From Methylopila henanensis (GTDB taxonomy: Bacteria; Pseudomonadota; Alphaproteobacteria; Rhizobiales; Methylopilaceae), in contig NZ_JBHUER010000004.1 in NCBI RefSeq assembly GCF_042681025.1, positions 367,218-431,217 on the forward strand: a stretch of DNA of 64,000 nucleotides. Direction: 5' to 3'. The notes below the pieces were generated by a model. It made no database searches and was not told the DNA's origin. It worked only from the letters and a program-made list of their open reading frames with translations. Shown here piece after piece: positions 42,565 to 51,608 of this stretch (the stretch's first letter is position 1; every line of letters starts with the position of its first letter). The position numbers were made by a program, and so were the translations under genes.

Positions 42565-43389
42565 TCAGGCGTCCAGCACGGCTTTCGCCACGAGAAGGGC
42601 GTCCCGGTTCTCGCGGATGTCGTGGACGCGGAACACTGTCGCGCCCGCGGCCCAGCCAAGCACCGAAGTCGCCACCGTGCCGTGGACCCGCTCCTCCGGG
42701 GCGCGCTGGATGATATGCCCGATCAGGGATTTGCGCGAGGTCCCGAGCAGCACCGGGAAGCCCATCCCGGCGAGCGCGCCGACCTGCTGGATCGCGATCA
42801 GGTTCTGCTCGACCGTCTTGCCGAATCCGACGCCGGGATCGAGGCAGATCGCGTGCTCCGGCACGCCGGCCCTGAGCGCGATGTCGATCGAGTGGCCAAG
42901 GAAGCGCTTCATGTCCTCGACGATGTCGAGCGCGGGATCGACCTCGGTGCGGTGGTGCATGACGACGACGGGCGCGCCGCGCTCGGCGGCGACGCGGGCG
43001 ATGTCGGGATCGCGCTGCAGCCCCCACACGTCGTTGACGATCGCCGCGCCGGCGTCGAGCGCGGCCTCCGCGACGGCCGCCTTCATCGTGTCGATCGACA
43101 CCGGCGCGTCCGTCGCCGCACGCACGGCGCGGATCGCGGGAACGACGCGACGGATCTCCTCGTCGGCGTCGACGGGCTGGTAGCCCGGCCGGGTCGATTC
43201 GCCGCCGATGTCGATGATGTCCGCGCCGTCCGCCGCCATGCGGGCCGCATGGGACGCGGCCTGCTCGACCGCGGCGAACCGGCCGCCGTCCGAGAACGAG
43301 TCCGGCGTCACGTTCAGGATGCCCATGACGCGCGGCCCCCCGGCCCGGTCGAACAGGCGGGCGGCGGCGAAGGGGGCTGAGGATGTCAT
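42565..43389 (-). CDS. folP: Dihydropteroate synthase FolP
   Basis: Protein of 274 aa, a TIM barrel of folate synthesis joining p-aminobenzoate to dihydropterin pyrophosphate; the sulfonamide target. Motifs are MGILNVTPDSFSDGG, GGESTRPG, NDVWGLQ, VVMHH and DPGVGFGKT. A strong inverted repeat precedes it and may separate it from the upstream DUF4332 gene. Confidence 0.97.
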   Translation of the reverse strand: MTSSAPFAAARLFDRAGGPRVMGILNVTPDSFSDGGRFAAVEQAASHAARMAADGADIIDIGGESTRPGYQPVDADEEIRRVVPAIRAVRAATDAPVSIDTMKAAVAEAALDAGAAIVNDVWGLQRDPDIARVAAERGAPVVVMHHRTEVDPALDIVEDMKRFLGHSIDIALRAGVPEHAICLDPGVGFGKTVEQNLIAIQQVGALAGMGFPVLLGTSRKSLIGHIIQRAPEERVHGTVATSVLGWAAGATVFRVHDIRENRDALLVAKAVLDA

Positions 43390-43407
43390 GGGGGCTCGCT
43401 CTGGCCG

Positions 43408-43452
43408 TGAAACGACGCTGCGGGTCCGGTCCCGGCCCGCAGCGTCGTTTCA
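43408..43452. terminator. Strong inverted repeat between DUF4332 gene and folP
   Basis: A perfect 17-base stem (TGAAACGACGCTGCGGG and its complement) with an 11-base loop, 43425-43435. It lies after the DUF4332 stop in the direction of transcription and just before folP. There is no long T-run; the stem itself supplies TTTCA. It could be a terminator, an mRNA-stabilising element or a dispersed palindrome. Confidence 0.6.
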
Positions 43453-43487
43453 TAAGGCCAAAGCGCGCCGGTCTGAAGACGCGGGCG

Positions 43488-43895
43488 TCAGTAGGTCATC
43501 ACCGGCGGCAGCGACTTCGCCTGCTCGACCCACTTCTCGACCGTCTTTTCCGACGGGGCCAGCCGGACGAGCTTCTTCGTCTCGTTCACCTCGGCCATCG
43601 CCTTGGTGAGGTTCGTGACGTTGCGTGTCTTGAGCTCCTTCACCGTGTCGACGCCCGCGGCTTCGAGCAGCTCCGAATACTCTTCGCCGACGCCGTTGAT
43701 CCGCATCAGGTCGGCCATGTTGGCGAACTTCAGGATCCTCCGCTCGTCGATCCCGGTCTCGCCCGCCAGCGCCTTGCGGCCCTTCGGATCCTTGGCCTTC
43801 TCGAGCAGGGCCGCCGTGGTGGCGATCCCCGCGGCCTTCAGCTTCTCGGCGAGGGCCGGGCCGATTCCTTCGATGGAGAGGATGGGGTAGGACAT
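43488..43895 (-). CDS. DUF4332 helix-hairpin-helix protein
   Basis: Protein of 135 aa with two helix-hairpin-helix units, ILSIEGIGPALAEKLKAAGI and LMRINGVGEEYSELLEAAGV, as in DUF4332. Such modules usually bind DNA without sequence preference. No nuclease motif accompanies them. It is a monocistronic gene by appearance, function unknown. Confidence 0.88.
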   Translation of the reverse strand: MSYPILSIEGIGPALAEKLKAAGIATTAALLEKAKDPKGRKALAGETGIDERRILKFANMADLMRINGVGEEYSELLEAAGVDTVKELKTRNVTNLTKAMAEVNETKKLVRLAPSEKTVEKWVEQAKSLPPVMTY

Positions 43896-43999
43896 GTCTG
43901 CGCCTCCCGGGCCAGTTTCACGTTGCGGAACGCAAGGACCCCGGCGGGCGACGCGGAGCCTGCCTCAAACGCGGGGCGCGTCGCTGCCCCCTCGGGCGT

Positions 44000-44377
44000 T
44001 CAGATGAACGCCTCAAGCCCCGGAATCGCGCCGACGATCCGGCCGGTGGTTTCCTCGCCGACCTTCTCGCGGGCGTGCGCGAGCAGCTCCTTGGTGACGA
44101 TCTGCACTTCCGACCCGGACAGGCCGACCGCGGTCAGCGCATGATAGGCGGCCATAGCGCCGAAGCCTGCGAACCCGGCGTCATCGTCCTGCTCGGCCTT
44201 GGCCTCGGACAGCGCCGCGTCGGCGCCGGGGATCGCCTGGACGAGCTCCTGAACCGCGTCGGACGGGGCCTCCTTGTCGAGAAACACGAGGATCGTCTTC
44301 ACCGCGGAGACGGCCTTGGCCGGCTCGATATGGGCCGCCCCGGAAAGGCGCGTCACGAGTTCGTCCATAGGTTTCAT
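44000..44377 (-). CDS. Small helical protein (DUF2267/DUF2780-like)
   Basis: Protein of 125 aa, all-helical by composition: DELVTRLSGAAHIEPAKAVS, IPGADAAL and VGEETTGRIVGAIPGLEAFI. The repeated IPG-type motif and overall pattern resemble the DUF2267/DUF2780 families, but the match is loose. No signal peptide. It is divergent from the HerA-like gene, with 131 bases between. Confidence 0.6.
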   Translation of the reverse strand: MKPMDELVTRLSGAAHIEPAKAVSAVKTILVFLDKEAPSDAVQELVQAIPGADAALSEAKAEQDDDAGFAGFGAMAAYHALTAVGLSGSEVQIVTKELLAHAREKVGEETTGRIVGAIPGLEAFI

Positions 44378-44508
44378 CCCGTCGTTTCGTGGGGCGCATG
44401 TTGAGCACCGGGGGGCGGCGAAGACAAGCGGTCCGAACGGCGGACGCGATCTTGGTTCCGCAGGAACTCCGTGGCAGGTTCGCCAACCCGGCGAACAGGA
44501 CGGCTGCC

Positions 44509-46095
44509 ATGACCGAAACGGAATCGATGCTTCAGGACGGCAAGATCTTCATCGGGACGAGTTTCGACGCCAAGGGCGCCCGGCTCAAGGGCGAGTACCT
44601 GGAGCTGAAGTTCGGCAACCGGCATGGTCTCGTCACCGGCGCGACCGGCACCGGCAAGACGGTGACGCTCCAGGCGCTGGCCGAGGGCTTCTCGGACGCC
44701 GGCGTGCCCGTGTTCGCCTCCGACATCAAGGGCGACCTGTCCGGCATAGCCGCGATGGGCCAGCCGAAGGACTTCCTGCAGAAGCGCGCCGACGAGATCG
44801 GCCTGACGCCCTACGTCAACGACCAGTTCCCGGTCGTGTTCTGGGACCTGTTCGGCGAGCAGGGCCACCCGATCCGCGCCACCGTGTCGGAGATGGGCCC
44901 GCTGCTGCTGGCGCGCCTGATGAATCTGAACGACACGCAGGAGGGCGTGCTCAACATCGTCTTCCGCGTCGCCGACGAGCAGGGGCTGCTGCTGCTCGAC
45001 CTCAAGGACCTGCAGGCGCTGCTCGCCCATGTCGCGGAGAACGCCGCGACGCTGACGACGAAGTACGGCAACGTCGCCAAGGCCACCGTGGGCGCGGTGC
45101 AGCGCCAGCTGCTGGTGCTGGAGCAACAGGGCGGCGACAAGTTCTTCGGCGAGCCGGCGCTGGAGCTCGCCGACCTCATGCGCACGCAGCGCGACGGCCG
45201 CGGCGTCGTCAACATCCTCGCCGCCGACAAGCTGATGGCGAGCCCGCGCCTCTACGCCACCTTCCTGCTGTGGCTGCTGTCCGAGCTGTTCGAGACCCTG
45301 CCGGAGGTGGGCGACGTCGAGAAGCCGAAGCTGGTGTTCTTCTTCGACGAGGCCCACCTGCTGTTCGACGAGGCGCCGAAGGCGCTGATCGAGAAGGTCG
45401 AGCAGGTCGTGCGGCTGATCCGCTCGAAGGGCGTCGGCGTCTATTTCGTGACGCAGAACCCCATCGACGTGCCGGAGGAGGTTGCGGGCCAGCTCGGCAA
45501 CCGCGTCCAGCACGCGCTGCGCGCCTTCACGCCGCGGGAGCAGAAGGCGGTGAAGGCGGCGGCGGAGACGTTCCGCCCGAACCCCGAGCTCAAGACCGCG
45601 CAGGTCATCACCGAGCTCGGCGTCGGCGAGGCGCTGGTCTCGACGCTGGAGGCCAAGGGCGTCCCGTCGATCGTGCAGCGCACGCTGATCCGTCCGCCCG
45701 CGGCGCGCATCGGGCCGCTGACGCCGGACGAGCGCCGCGCCGCGATCCAGAAGTCGCCGCTCGCAGGCCGATACGACGACGTCGTCGATCGCGATTCGGC
45801 TTACGAGATGCTCGCCCGCAAGGCGCAGGAGACCGTCGCCGCCGAGCAGGTCTCGGTCGAGGCGGACGCCGGCGGCATCGGCGGCATCTTCAAGACGATC
45901 TTCGGCACGGGCTCAGGCCGGGGGAAGACGCTGACGCCGACCCAGACCATCGCCCGCGACGTCACCCGGACCGTGGTCAACCAGACCGCCGGCAACATCG
46001 CGGCCCAGATCGGCAAGTCGATCGCGGGCTCCGCCGGCTCCGCCATCGGCCGGTCGGTCGTGCGCGGCGTGTTGGGGAGCCTGCTGAAGCGCTGA
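44509..46095 (+). CDS. HerA-like helicase/ATPase (DUF853)
   Basis: Protein of 528 aa. Walker A is GATGTGKTVT and Walker B is VFFFDEAHLLFDEAP; YFVTQNPIDVPEEVAGQLGN carries the sensor region. The C-terminal part (GNIAAQIGKSIAGSAG) is glycine-rich and may oligomerise. DUF853 proteins are HerA/FtsK-type ATPases of unclear function, perhaps DNA pumping. The start at 44509 is where family similarity begins. Confidence 0.92.
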   Translation: MTETESMLQDGKIFIGTSFDAKGARLKGEYLELKFGNRHGLVTGATGTGKTVTLQALAEGFSDAGVPVFASDIKGDLSGIAAMGQPKDFLQKRADEIGLTPYVNDQFPVVFWDLFGEQGHPIRATVSEMGPLLLARLMNLNDTQEGVLNIVFRVADEQGLLLLDLKDLQALLAHVAENAATLTTKYGNVAKATVGAVQRQLLVLEQQGGDKFFGEPALELADLMRTQRDGRGVVNILAADKLMASPRLYATFLLWLLSELFETLPEVGDVEKPKLVFFFDEAHLLFDEAPKALIEKVEQVVRLIRSKGVGVYFVTQNPIDVPEEVAGQLGNRVQHALRAFTPREQKAVKAAAETFRPNPELKTAQVITELGVGEALVSTLEAKGVPSIVQRTLIRPPAARIGPLTPDERRAAIQKSPLAGRYDDVVDRDSAYEMLARKAQETVAAEQVSVEADAGGIGGIFKTIFGTGSGRGKTLTPTQTIARDVTRTVVNQTAGNIAAQIGKSIAGSAGSAIGRSVVRGVLGSLLKR

Positions 46096-46152
46096 GTTGA
46101 TAATGGAGCGCCTGCATGCCATCTAGACGTAGGTGGATGGAGTGTAGACGCT

Positions 46153-46398
46153 ATGGCCTTCCACGTTAGGGATCCCGAGACCGACCGCATCGTTCGCGAG
46201 CTTGCGGCGGCCAAGGGAACAAGTCTGACCGAGACGATCCGCGAGGCGTGCGAGAAGGCTCTCGCCGACGCTTCGCTGGCTGCGGAGCGGGAGCGCCGGC
46301 TGGCTGCGATGCAGGCGGTCGTCGATCGGGTAAGCTCCTATCCGGATACGGGCGTCGTCATCGATAAGGCCTTCTTCGACGCCCTGAACGATGAGTAG
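46153..46398 (+). CDS. vapB: Type II antitoxin VapB-like (PSK family)
   Basis: Protein of 81 aa. The N-terminus MAFHVRDPETDRIVRELAAA forms a ribbon-helix-helix-like DNA-binding region of the PSK transcription-factor family; the C-terminus (VVIDKAFFDALNDE) would wrap the toxin. It overlaps the toxin gene by 8 bases. A direct repeat TAGACG at 46122-46127 and 46144-46149, just upstream, may be part of its operator. Confidence 0.85.
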   Translation: MAFHVRDPETDRIVRELAAAKGTSLTETIREACEKALADASLAAERERRLAAMQAVVDRVSSYPDTGVVIDKAFFDALNDE

Positions 46399-46795
46399 GG
46401 GCCTGTTCGTCGATGCTTCGGCGCTTTGCGCGATCGTTTTGAACGAGCCGGAGCGAGAGCTCTTCAAGCAGCGGATCGCCGACGCTCCCGAAGCGGTCAC
46501 GTCAGCTCTGGCCTTGTTCGAAACTGTTCTAGCCATTCAATCGCGGCGGCGTGTCACGTTCGATCAGGCGGAGCGGGACGTGGATGATCTCGTGACGGCC
46601 GGGCGAATCAAAGCGATTCCCATCACCGCAGAGATCGGCCGACTCGCGATCAACGCCCGCGCCCGCTACGGCAAGGGCACGGGGCATCGAGTCCAGCTCA
46701 ACATGGGCGACTGCTTCGCCTACGCCTGCGCCAGGGCGCATGGCGTGCCGCTGCTCTACAAAGGCGACGATTTCGTGCACACCGACCTCGCCTGA
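46391..46795 (+). CDS. vapC: Type II toxin VapC (PIN-domain ribonuclease)
   Basis: Protein of 134 aa. PIN-domain acidic residues are present: FVDASALCAIVLNE (Asp8), SALALFETVLA (Glu) and NMGDCFAYACA (Asp), enough for a magnesium-dependent RNase site. It cleaves RNA, typically tRNA, when VapB is degraded. It overlaps vapB and appears intact, so the pair is probably active. Confidence 0.9.
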   Translation: MSRGLFVDASALCAIVLNEPERELFKQRIADAPEAVTSALALFETVLAIQSRRRVTFDQAERDVDDLVTAGRIKAIPITAEIGRLAINARARYGKGTGHRVQLNMGDCFAYACARAHGVPLLYKGDDFVHTDLA

Positions 46796-46818
46796 CGCCA
46801 ATCCCGCAGGAGCTTCGC

Positions 46819-48201
46819 ATGTCCGACCTCGATCGCGCGCTCGCGGCCGCCGACGACGGGCTCGACAAGAGCCTGGAGCGGCTGTTCGCGCTGCTGAAGA
46901 TTCCCTCGATCTCGACCGATCCCGCCTACAAGCACGGCTGCCGCGAGGCCGCGGACTGGCTGAAGCGCGACCTCGCGGCGCTCGGCTTCCAGGCCGCCCT
47001 GCGGGAGACGCCGGGGCATCCGGTCGTGCTGGCCTCCCAGCCGAAGCCGTCGGCTCCGCACGTGCTGTTCTACGGCCATTACGACGTGCAGCCGGTGGAC
47101 CCGCTGGAGAAGTGGGCGACGCCGCCGTTCGAGCCGCAGATCGTCACGGCGAAGGACGGCCGGAAGGTCATCGTGGCGCGCGGCGCGAGCGACGACAAAG
47201 GCCAGGTCATGACCTTCGTGGAGGCCTGCCGCTGCTGGAAGGCGGCGACCGGCGAACTGCCGGTCGGCGTCACCCTGCTGATCGAGGGCGAGGAGGAGTC
47301 GGGCTCGGTCAACCTGCCGGGCTTTCTGGAGGAGGCGAAGGACGAGCTTTCCGCCGACGTCGCGCTGGTGTGCGACACCGCGATGTGGGGCGAGGGGCGT
47401 CCCGCCATCACCTCGGCGCTGCGCGGAATGGTCTATGAGGAGATCACCGTCCGCGCCGCCGACCGCGACCTGCATTCCGGGCTCTATGGCGGGGCGGCGC
47501 GCAACCCGCTCCACGTGGTCGCGAACATCGTCGCCGCGCTGCACGGGCCGGACGGCAAGGTGACGCTACCGGGCTTCTACGACGGCGTGCCCGAGACGCC
47601 GGAGGAGGTGCGCGAGCAGTGGCGCGGCCTCGGGCTCGACGCGGAGAGCTTCCTCGGTCCGATCGGGCTGTCCATTCCCGCCGGCGAGCCGGACCGGATG
47701 GTGATCGAGCAGATTCAGTCCCGCCCCACCTGCGACGTCAACGGCCTGTGGGGCGGCTACATCGGCGCCGGCGCCAAGACGGTGATTCCGTCCGAGGCCC
47801 ACGCCAAGGTGTCGTTCCGGCTGGTCGGCGACCAGGATCCCGCGCAGGTGCGGCAGGCGTTCCGCGCCTTCGTGCGCGAGCGGCTGCCGGCCGACTGCTC
47901 CGTGGAGTTCGAGGGCCACAAGGGATCGCGCGCGATCCGGCTGCCGTTCGACAGCCCGACGCTCGCCAAGGCGCGGACCGCGCTCGCCGAGGAATGGGGC
48001 GCCGAGCCGGTGACGATCGGCTCGGGCGGCTCGATCCCGGTCGTCGGCGACTTCAAGCGGCTGCTCGGCCTCGACACGCTTCTCGTGGGCTTCGCGCTCG
48101 ACGACGACCGCATTCATTCGCCGAACGAGAAGTACGATCTCGAAAGTTTCCGAAAGGGAACGCGTTCGTGGATACGCATCCTCGCGGCGCTGGCGACCTG
48201 A
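46819..48201 (+). CDS. M20 family dipeptidase/peptidase
   Basis: Metallopeptidase of 460 aa. Zinc-site motifs are LFYGHYDVQPVDP (His, catalytic Asp), ARGASDDKGQ (bridging Asp) and IEGEEESGS (general-base and ligand Glu); the distal ligand histidine is in DDDRIHSPNEKY. The dimerisation domain lies in the middle. No signal peptide, so it is cytoplasmic and likely recycles peptides. It follows vapC by 23 bases, probably by chance. Confidence 0.93.
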   Translation: MSDLDRALAAADDGLDKSLERLFALLKIPSISTDPAYKHGCREAADWLKRDLAALGFQAALRETPGHPVVLASQPKPSAPHVLFYGHYDVQPVDPLEKWATPPFEPQIVTAKDGRKVIVARGASDDKGQVMTFVEACRCWKAATGELPVGVTLLIEGEEESGSVNLPGFLEEAKDELSADVALVCDTAMWGEGRPAITSALRGMVYEEITVRAADRDLHSGLYGGAARNPLHVVANIVAALHGPDGKVTLPGFYDGVPETPEEVREQWRGLGLDAESFLGPIGLSIPAGEPDRMVIEQIQSRPTCDVNGLWGGYIGAGAKTVIPSEAHAKVSFRLVGDQDPAQVRQAFRAFVRERLPADCSVEFEGHKGSRAIRLPFDSPTLAKARTALAEEWGAEPVTIGSGGSIPVVGDFKRLLGLDTLLVGFALDDDRIHSPNEKYDLESFRKGTRSWIRILAALAT

Positions 48202-48409
48202 GCGGTTACGCTGCAATGCAGCATGGCGTTGTCCGCCGGTAGCTGGTCCGAGTCCGAAAAACCACATTTAGCCCCCTCTGGATACCGCATGACAGGGTTG
48301 TTACCCGGGGAGGGGTGCGGAATCTGAATGTTCGTTCATACTGCGATTGCGAACGACACGTGTCGGCGCGCCGTGCGGGCCGCCCGATCGGTATCTTCGG
48401 AGTCGCGGA

Positions 48410-49414
48410 ATGCTTTCGTTTTGGACACGCGCGGGGTTCGGCCTCGGCGCGATCGCCTTGGCGTTTTCGGCGCCTGCGCGAGCGGATGACCTCCGCGGCG
48501 CCCAGTCGCTGGTCGAGGCCGGGATCTTTCTCGCCCACGCGGAGACCGAGGCGGCCTTCAGCCGTCTCGACGCCGACCGCAAGGAGAAGGCTCCGATCAC
48601 GGAGCTGAAGACCTTCGTCGATCTCGGCGCGGCCTCGTTCGGTCAGGCCGAGCGCGGCGAGCGTCTGGGATACGGCGGCAACACGTCGCAATTTCGCGTC
48701 GGCGTCGACCGGGAGGTCAGCAACGGCGTGGTCCTCGGCGCCATGACGGCGTCGGGTGTCGGCGAGGTGTCCTCCGGTGATCTCGTCGGCGGCACGCTGT
48801 CCCAGCACGTGGATGTCTATGGCCGCGTGCAGAAGGGCTCCGCCTTCGCGAAGCTGCTGTTCGGCGGCTCGGTGATCGGCTTCCGCGCCATCGATCGCGG
48901 GCCTGAGGAGAACCGCTCGCGCGGCCGGGCGGTGGCGCGCAACGCGCGCGTCGCGGCGCAGGCCGGCGCCACGGTCGACGTCGACGGCGTCAAGGTCTCG
49001 CCTTCGATCGGCGTCGGTCTCTACGCCAACGCCCTGTCCGGCTACAGGGAGCACGGCGGCGCCACGAACTTCAGCTACCGCTCCCGGCTGGCGCAGGCCG
49101 CGATCGGGTCGTTCCGGCTCAAGGCGGCGCGCTCGTTCAAGGTCGACCCGACCCACGCCGTGAAGCTCGAAGCCTTCGTCGGCGCGGACGAGATGCTGGC
49201 CTTTGACAGCACGCCGCTGCGCGCGTCGACCACGGCGGGCGAGAGCATCCGCCAGTCGCTGAAAGGCGCGCCGACCGGGCGCGGCGTGGTCGGCGGACTC
49301 GGCGTCGGAACGTCGCTCGCCGAGGGCGTGGACCTGAATTTCGGCTACGACTACGGATCCCGCGACGGCTTCGCCACCCACGCCGCCCGCGGCCGGCTCG
49401 GCGTATCGTTCTAA
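48410..49414 (+). CDS. Autotransporter-like outer-membrane beta-barrel protein
   Basis: Protein of 334 aa. The signal peptide (LSFWTRAGFGLGAIALAFSA) ends at ARA-D. The rest has alternating polar/hydrophobic strands (SQFRVGVDREVSNGVVLG, LDFNFGYDYG-type ends) and the C-terminus GRLGVSF with a final Phe, the signal for outer-membrane insertion. There is no passenger domain; a short helical stretch (residues 27-70) could plug the pore. The start follows GGAG. Confidence 0.75.
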   Translation: MLSFWTRAGFGLGAIALAFSAPARADDLRGAQSLVEAGIFLAHAETEAAFSRLDADRKEKAPITELKTFVDLGAASFGQAERGERLGYGGNTSQFRVGVDREVSNGVVLGAMTASGVGEVSSGDLVGGTLSQHVDVYGRVQKGSAFAKLLFGGSVIGFRAIDRGPEENRSRGRAVARNARVAAQAGATVDVDGVKVSPSIGVGLYANALSGYREHGGATNFSYRSRLAQAAIGSFRLKAARSFKVDPTHAVKLEAFVGADEMLAFDSTPLRASTTAGESIRQSLKGAPTGRGVVGGLGVGTSLAEGVDLNFGYDYGSRDGFATHAARGRLGVSF

Positions 49415-49616
49415 GGCCCGGCGCTCTCCTCCCTTCGGCTCTATACTATCTGCCGGGTGTCGCGCGCGGCGCTATGCTGCTCCTTATGCTGCGGCGCATT
49501 ATGGCGCGTCGCCGGCCCCCGCCGTACCCTTTGGCGCGCGGGTCCGGCCTCTTCGCGCGCCATGATGTCCGCCGGAACGTGATGAAAGCGGGCGCGCCCG
49601 CCGACATGAGAGCCGC

Positions 49617-51608
49617 ATGACGACCGCATCGACCACCGCGTCGGCGACCGCCTTCGCCGCAGACTTCGCGAACGCCACCCGCGAGACCTGGCTCGCCGCG
49701 GCCGAAGCCGCGCTGAAGGGGCGCCCGCTCGACGGCGTCATCTCCCGCCGCACGCTCGACGGCGTCGCCGTGGACGCGATCACGGAGCGCGTCGCGCCGC
49801 GCGTCGTCGCCGGCCGCCCGGCCGGCGCGCGCTGGGTCGCGATGACCCGCATCGACATCGCCGATCCGGCCGCCGCCAACGCGCAGGCGCTCGAGGATCT
49901 CAACAACGGCGCGGCCGGCCTCTCGCTCGCGTTCGGCGAGCCGGGCGAAAGTGCGGGCGTCGCCGCCGACACGCTGGACCGGCTGGACCGGGCGCTCGAG
50001 GGCGTGCTGCTCGATCTCGCGCCGATCCATCTCGACGTGGCGCCGTTCGGCGGCAGACAGAGCGCGGCGCTCGCGACCGCGCTTGTGGAGCGGCGCAAGG
50101 TCGATCCGGCGTCGGTGTCGATCCTGTTCGGCGTCGACGTGCTGCGCGACCTCGTCCGCACCGGCGCGCTGCCGCGCTCCTGGGAGGCGATGTGCGCGCG
50201 CGTCGTCGGCCTGATCGAGGGGCTTTCGCGGCGCGGCTTCAACAGTCCCGTGCTGACCATCTGCGGGCGCGCCTGGCACAACGCCGGCGCAAGCGAGGCG
50301 CAGGAGCTCGCCGGCGTGCTCGCCTCCGCGACCGAACATGTGCGCGGCCTCGTCGCGGCCGGGTTGGCCGTCGAAACCGCCGCCGACGCGGTCTCCTTCA
50401 CCCTTTCCTGCGACGCCGAGCAGTTCGCCTCGATCGCGAAGCTCAGGGCGCTGCGGCTGCTGTGGGCGGCGTGGCGGCGCGAGAGCGGGCTGCCGGACCG
50501 GCCGGTCCACATCCATGTGGAGACGTCGCGGCGCATGATGACGCTGCGCGATCCGCACACCAACATGGTCCGCACCACGATCGCGGCCTTCGCCGCCGGC
50601 GCCGGCGGCGCCGACTCGATCGTGGTGCTGCCCTTCACCAGCGCGTTCGGCGCGTCCGACTGGGACGCGCGCCGGATCGCGCGCAACGCCCAGGCGATCA
50701 TCCTCGAGGAAAGCAACGTCCACCGCGTGGCCGATCCGTCCGCGGGGGCCGGCGCGATCGAAGCATTCACCGACGCGCTGGCGGACGCCGCGTGGGGCCT
50801 GTTCCGCGAGGTCGAGGCCGGCGGCGGCATGCTCGCCGCGCTCATCGAGGGGAGCTGGCAGCAGCGGGTCGCGGACGCCCGCGCCGCCCGCTCCGCCGCG
50901 ATCGCCAGGCGCAGCGCGCCGATCGTCGGCGTCAGCGAGTTCCCGCAGGCCGGACCGCCTCTCGCCGTCGTGTCGGAGGCGGGACCCGCGGTCGCGGCCG
51001 CCCCCGCGCTGAAGCCGCTCGCGGTCGAGCTCACCGACGACGCCGCAGGGTTCGACGCCATCGTCGGCGCGTTCCATGACGGCGCCTCGTTCGCGGACAT
51101 CCGCGCGGCGTCGAAGCCGATCCCGAGCGTGGTGGCGCATCCGGTCGCGGTCGAGCGGCTCGCCGAGGCGTTCGAGACGCTGCGGGCCCGCAACGAGGCG
51201 GCGCCGTCGCCGCCCTCGGCGTTTCTCGCGCTTGTCGGGCCGATCGCGCGCCATTCCGGCCGGGCCGGTTTCATCCGCAACCTGCTCACCGCCGGCGGCG
51301 TCGACGCCGTCGACGGGCCGGTCGGCGCCGAGCCCGAGGCCGTCGCCGAGGCCTGGAGCGCGACGCGCGCCCCGCTCGCGATCCTGTGCGGTTCGGACGA
51401 CGGCTACGCCGAGGCCGGCGTGGCGCTCGCCGCGGCCCTGAAGGCGCGCGGCGCGACGGTGTGGCTCGCCGGCAAGCCAAAGGAGGGCCGCGACGAGCTC
51501 GCGGCCGCGGGCGTCGCCCGCTTCGTCGCGGCCGGCGACGACGCGCTCGACATCCTGCGCGCGGCCGCCGCGTCGCCCAGCCGCCAGAGCGCCGGAGGCG
51601 CCCGATGA
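49617..51608 (+). CDS. mutA: Methylmalonyl-CoA mutase small subunit
   Basis: Protein of 663 aa, the non-catalytic partner of the mutase heterodimer. It shows the TIM-barrel phrases HIHVETSRRMMTLRDPHTNM and a degenerate cobalamin domain at the end without the DxHxxG motif. The stop overlaps the large-subunit start by ATGA. Together the two convert methylmalonyl-CoA and succinyl-CoA, in propionate use or the ethylmalonyl-CoA pathway of C1/C2 assimilation. Confidence 0.94.
   Translation: MTTASTTASATAFAADFANATRETWLAAAEAALKGRPLDGVISRRTLDGVAVDAITERVAPRVVAGRPAGARWVAMTRIDIADPAAANAQALEDLNNGAAGLSLAFGEPGESAGVAADTLDRLDRALEGVLLDLAPIHLDVAPFGGRQSAALATALVERRKVDPASVSILFGVDVLRDLVRTGALPRSWEAMCARVVGLIEGLSRRGFNSPVLTICGRAWHNAGASEAQELAGVLASATEHVRGLVAAGLAVETAADAVSFTLSCDAEQFASIAKLRALRLLWAAWRRESGLPDRPVHIHVETSRRMMTLRDPHTNMVRTTIAAFAAGAGGADSIVVLPFTSAFGASDWDARRIARNAQAIILEESNVHRVADPSAGAGAIEAFTDALADAAWGLFREVEAGGGMLAALIEGSWQQRVADARAARSAAIARRSAPIVGVSEFPQAGPPLAVVSEAGPAVAAAPALKPLAVELTDDAAGFDAIVGAFHDGASFADIRAASKPIPSVVAHPVAVERLAEAFETLRARNEAAPSPPSAFLALVGPIARHSGRAGFIRNLLTAGGVDAVDGPVGAEPEAVAEAWSATRAPLAILCGSDDGYAEAGVALAAALKARGATVWLAGKPKEGRDELAAAGVARFVAAGDDALDILRAAAASPSRQSAGGAR

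Noticed and set aside
49415..49616. Cobalamin riboswitch ahead of the mutase genes
   Set aside because: The 200 bases are too short and lack a B12-box-like sequence.
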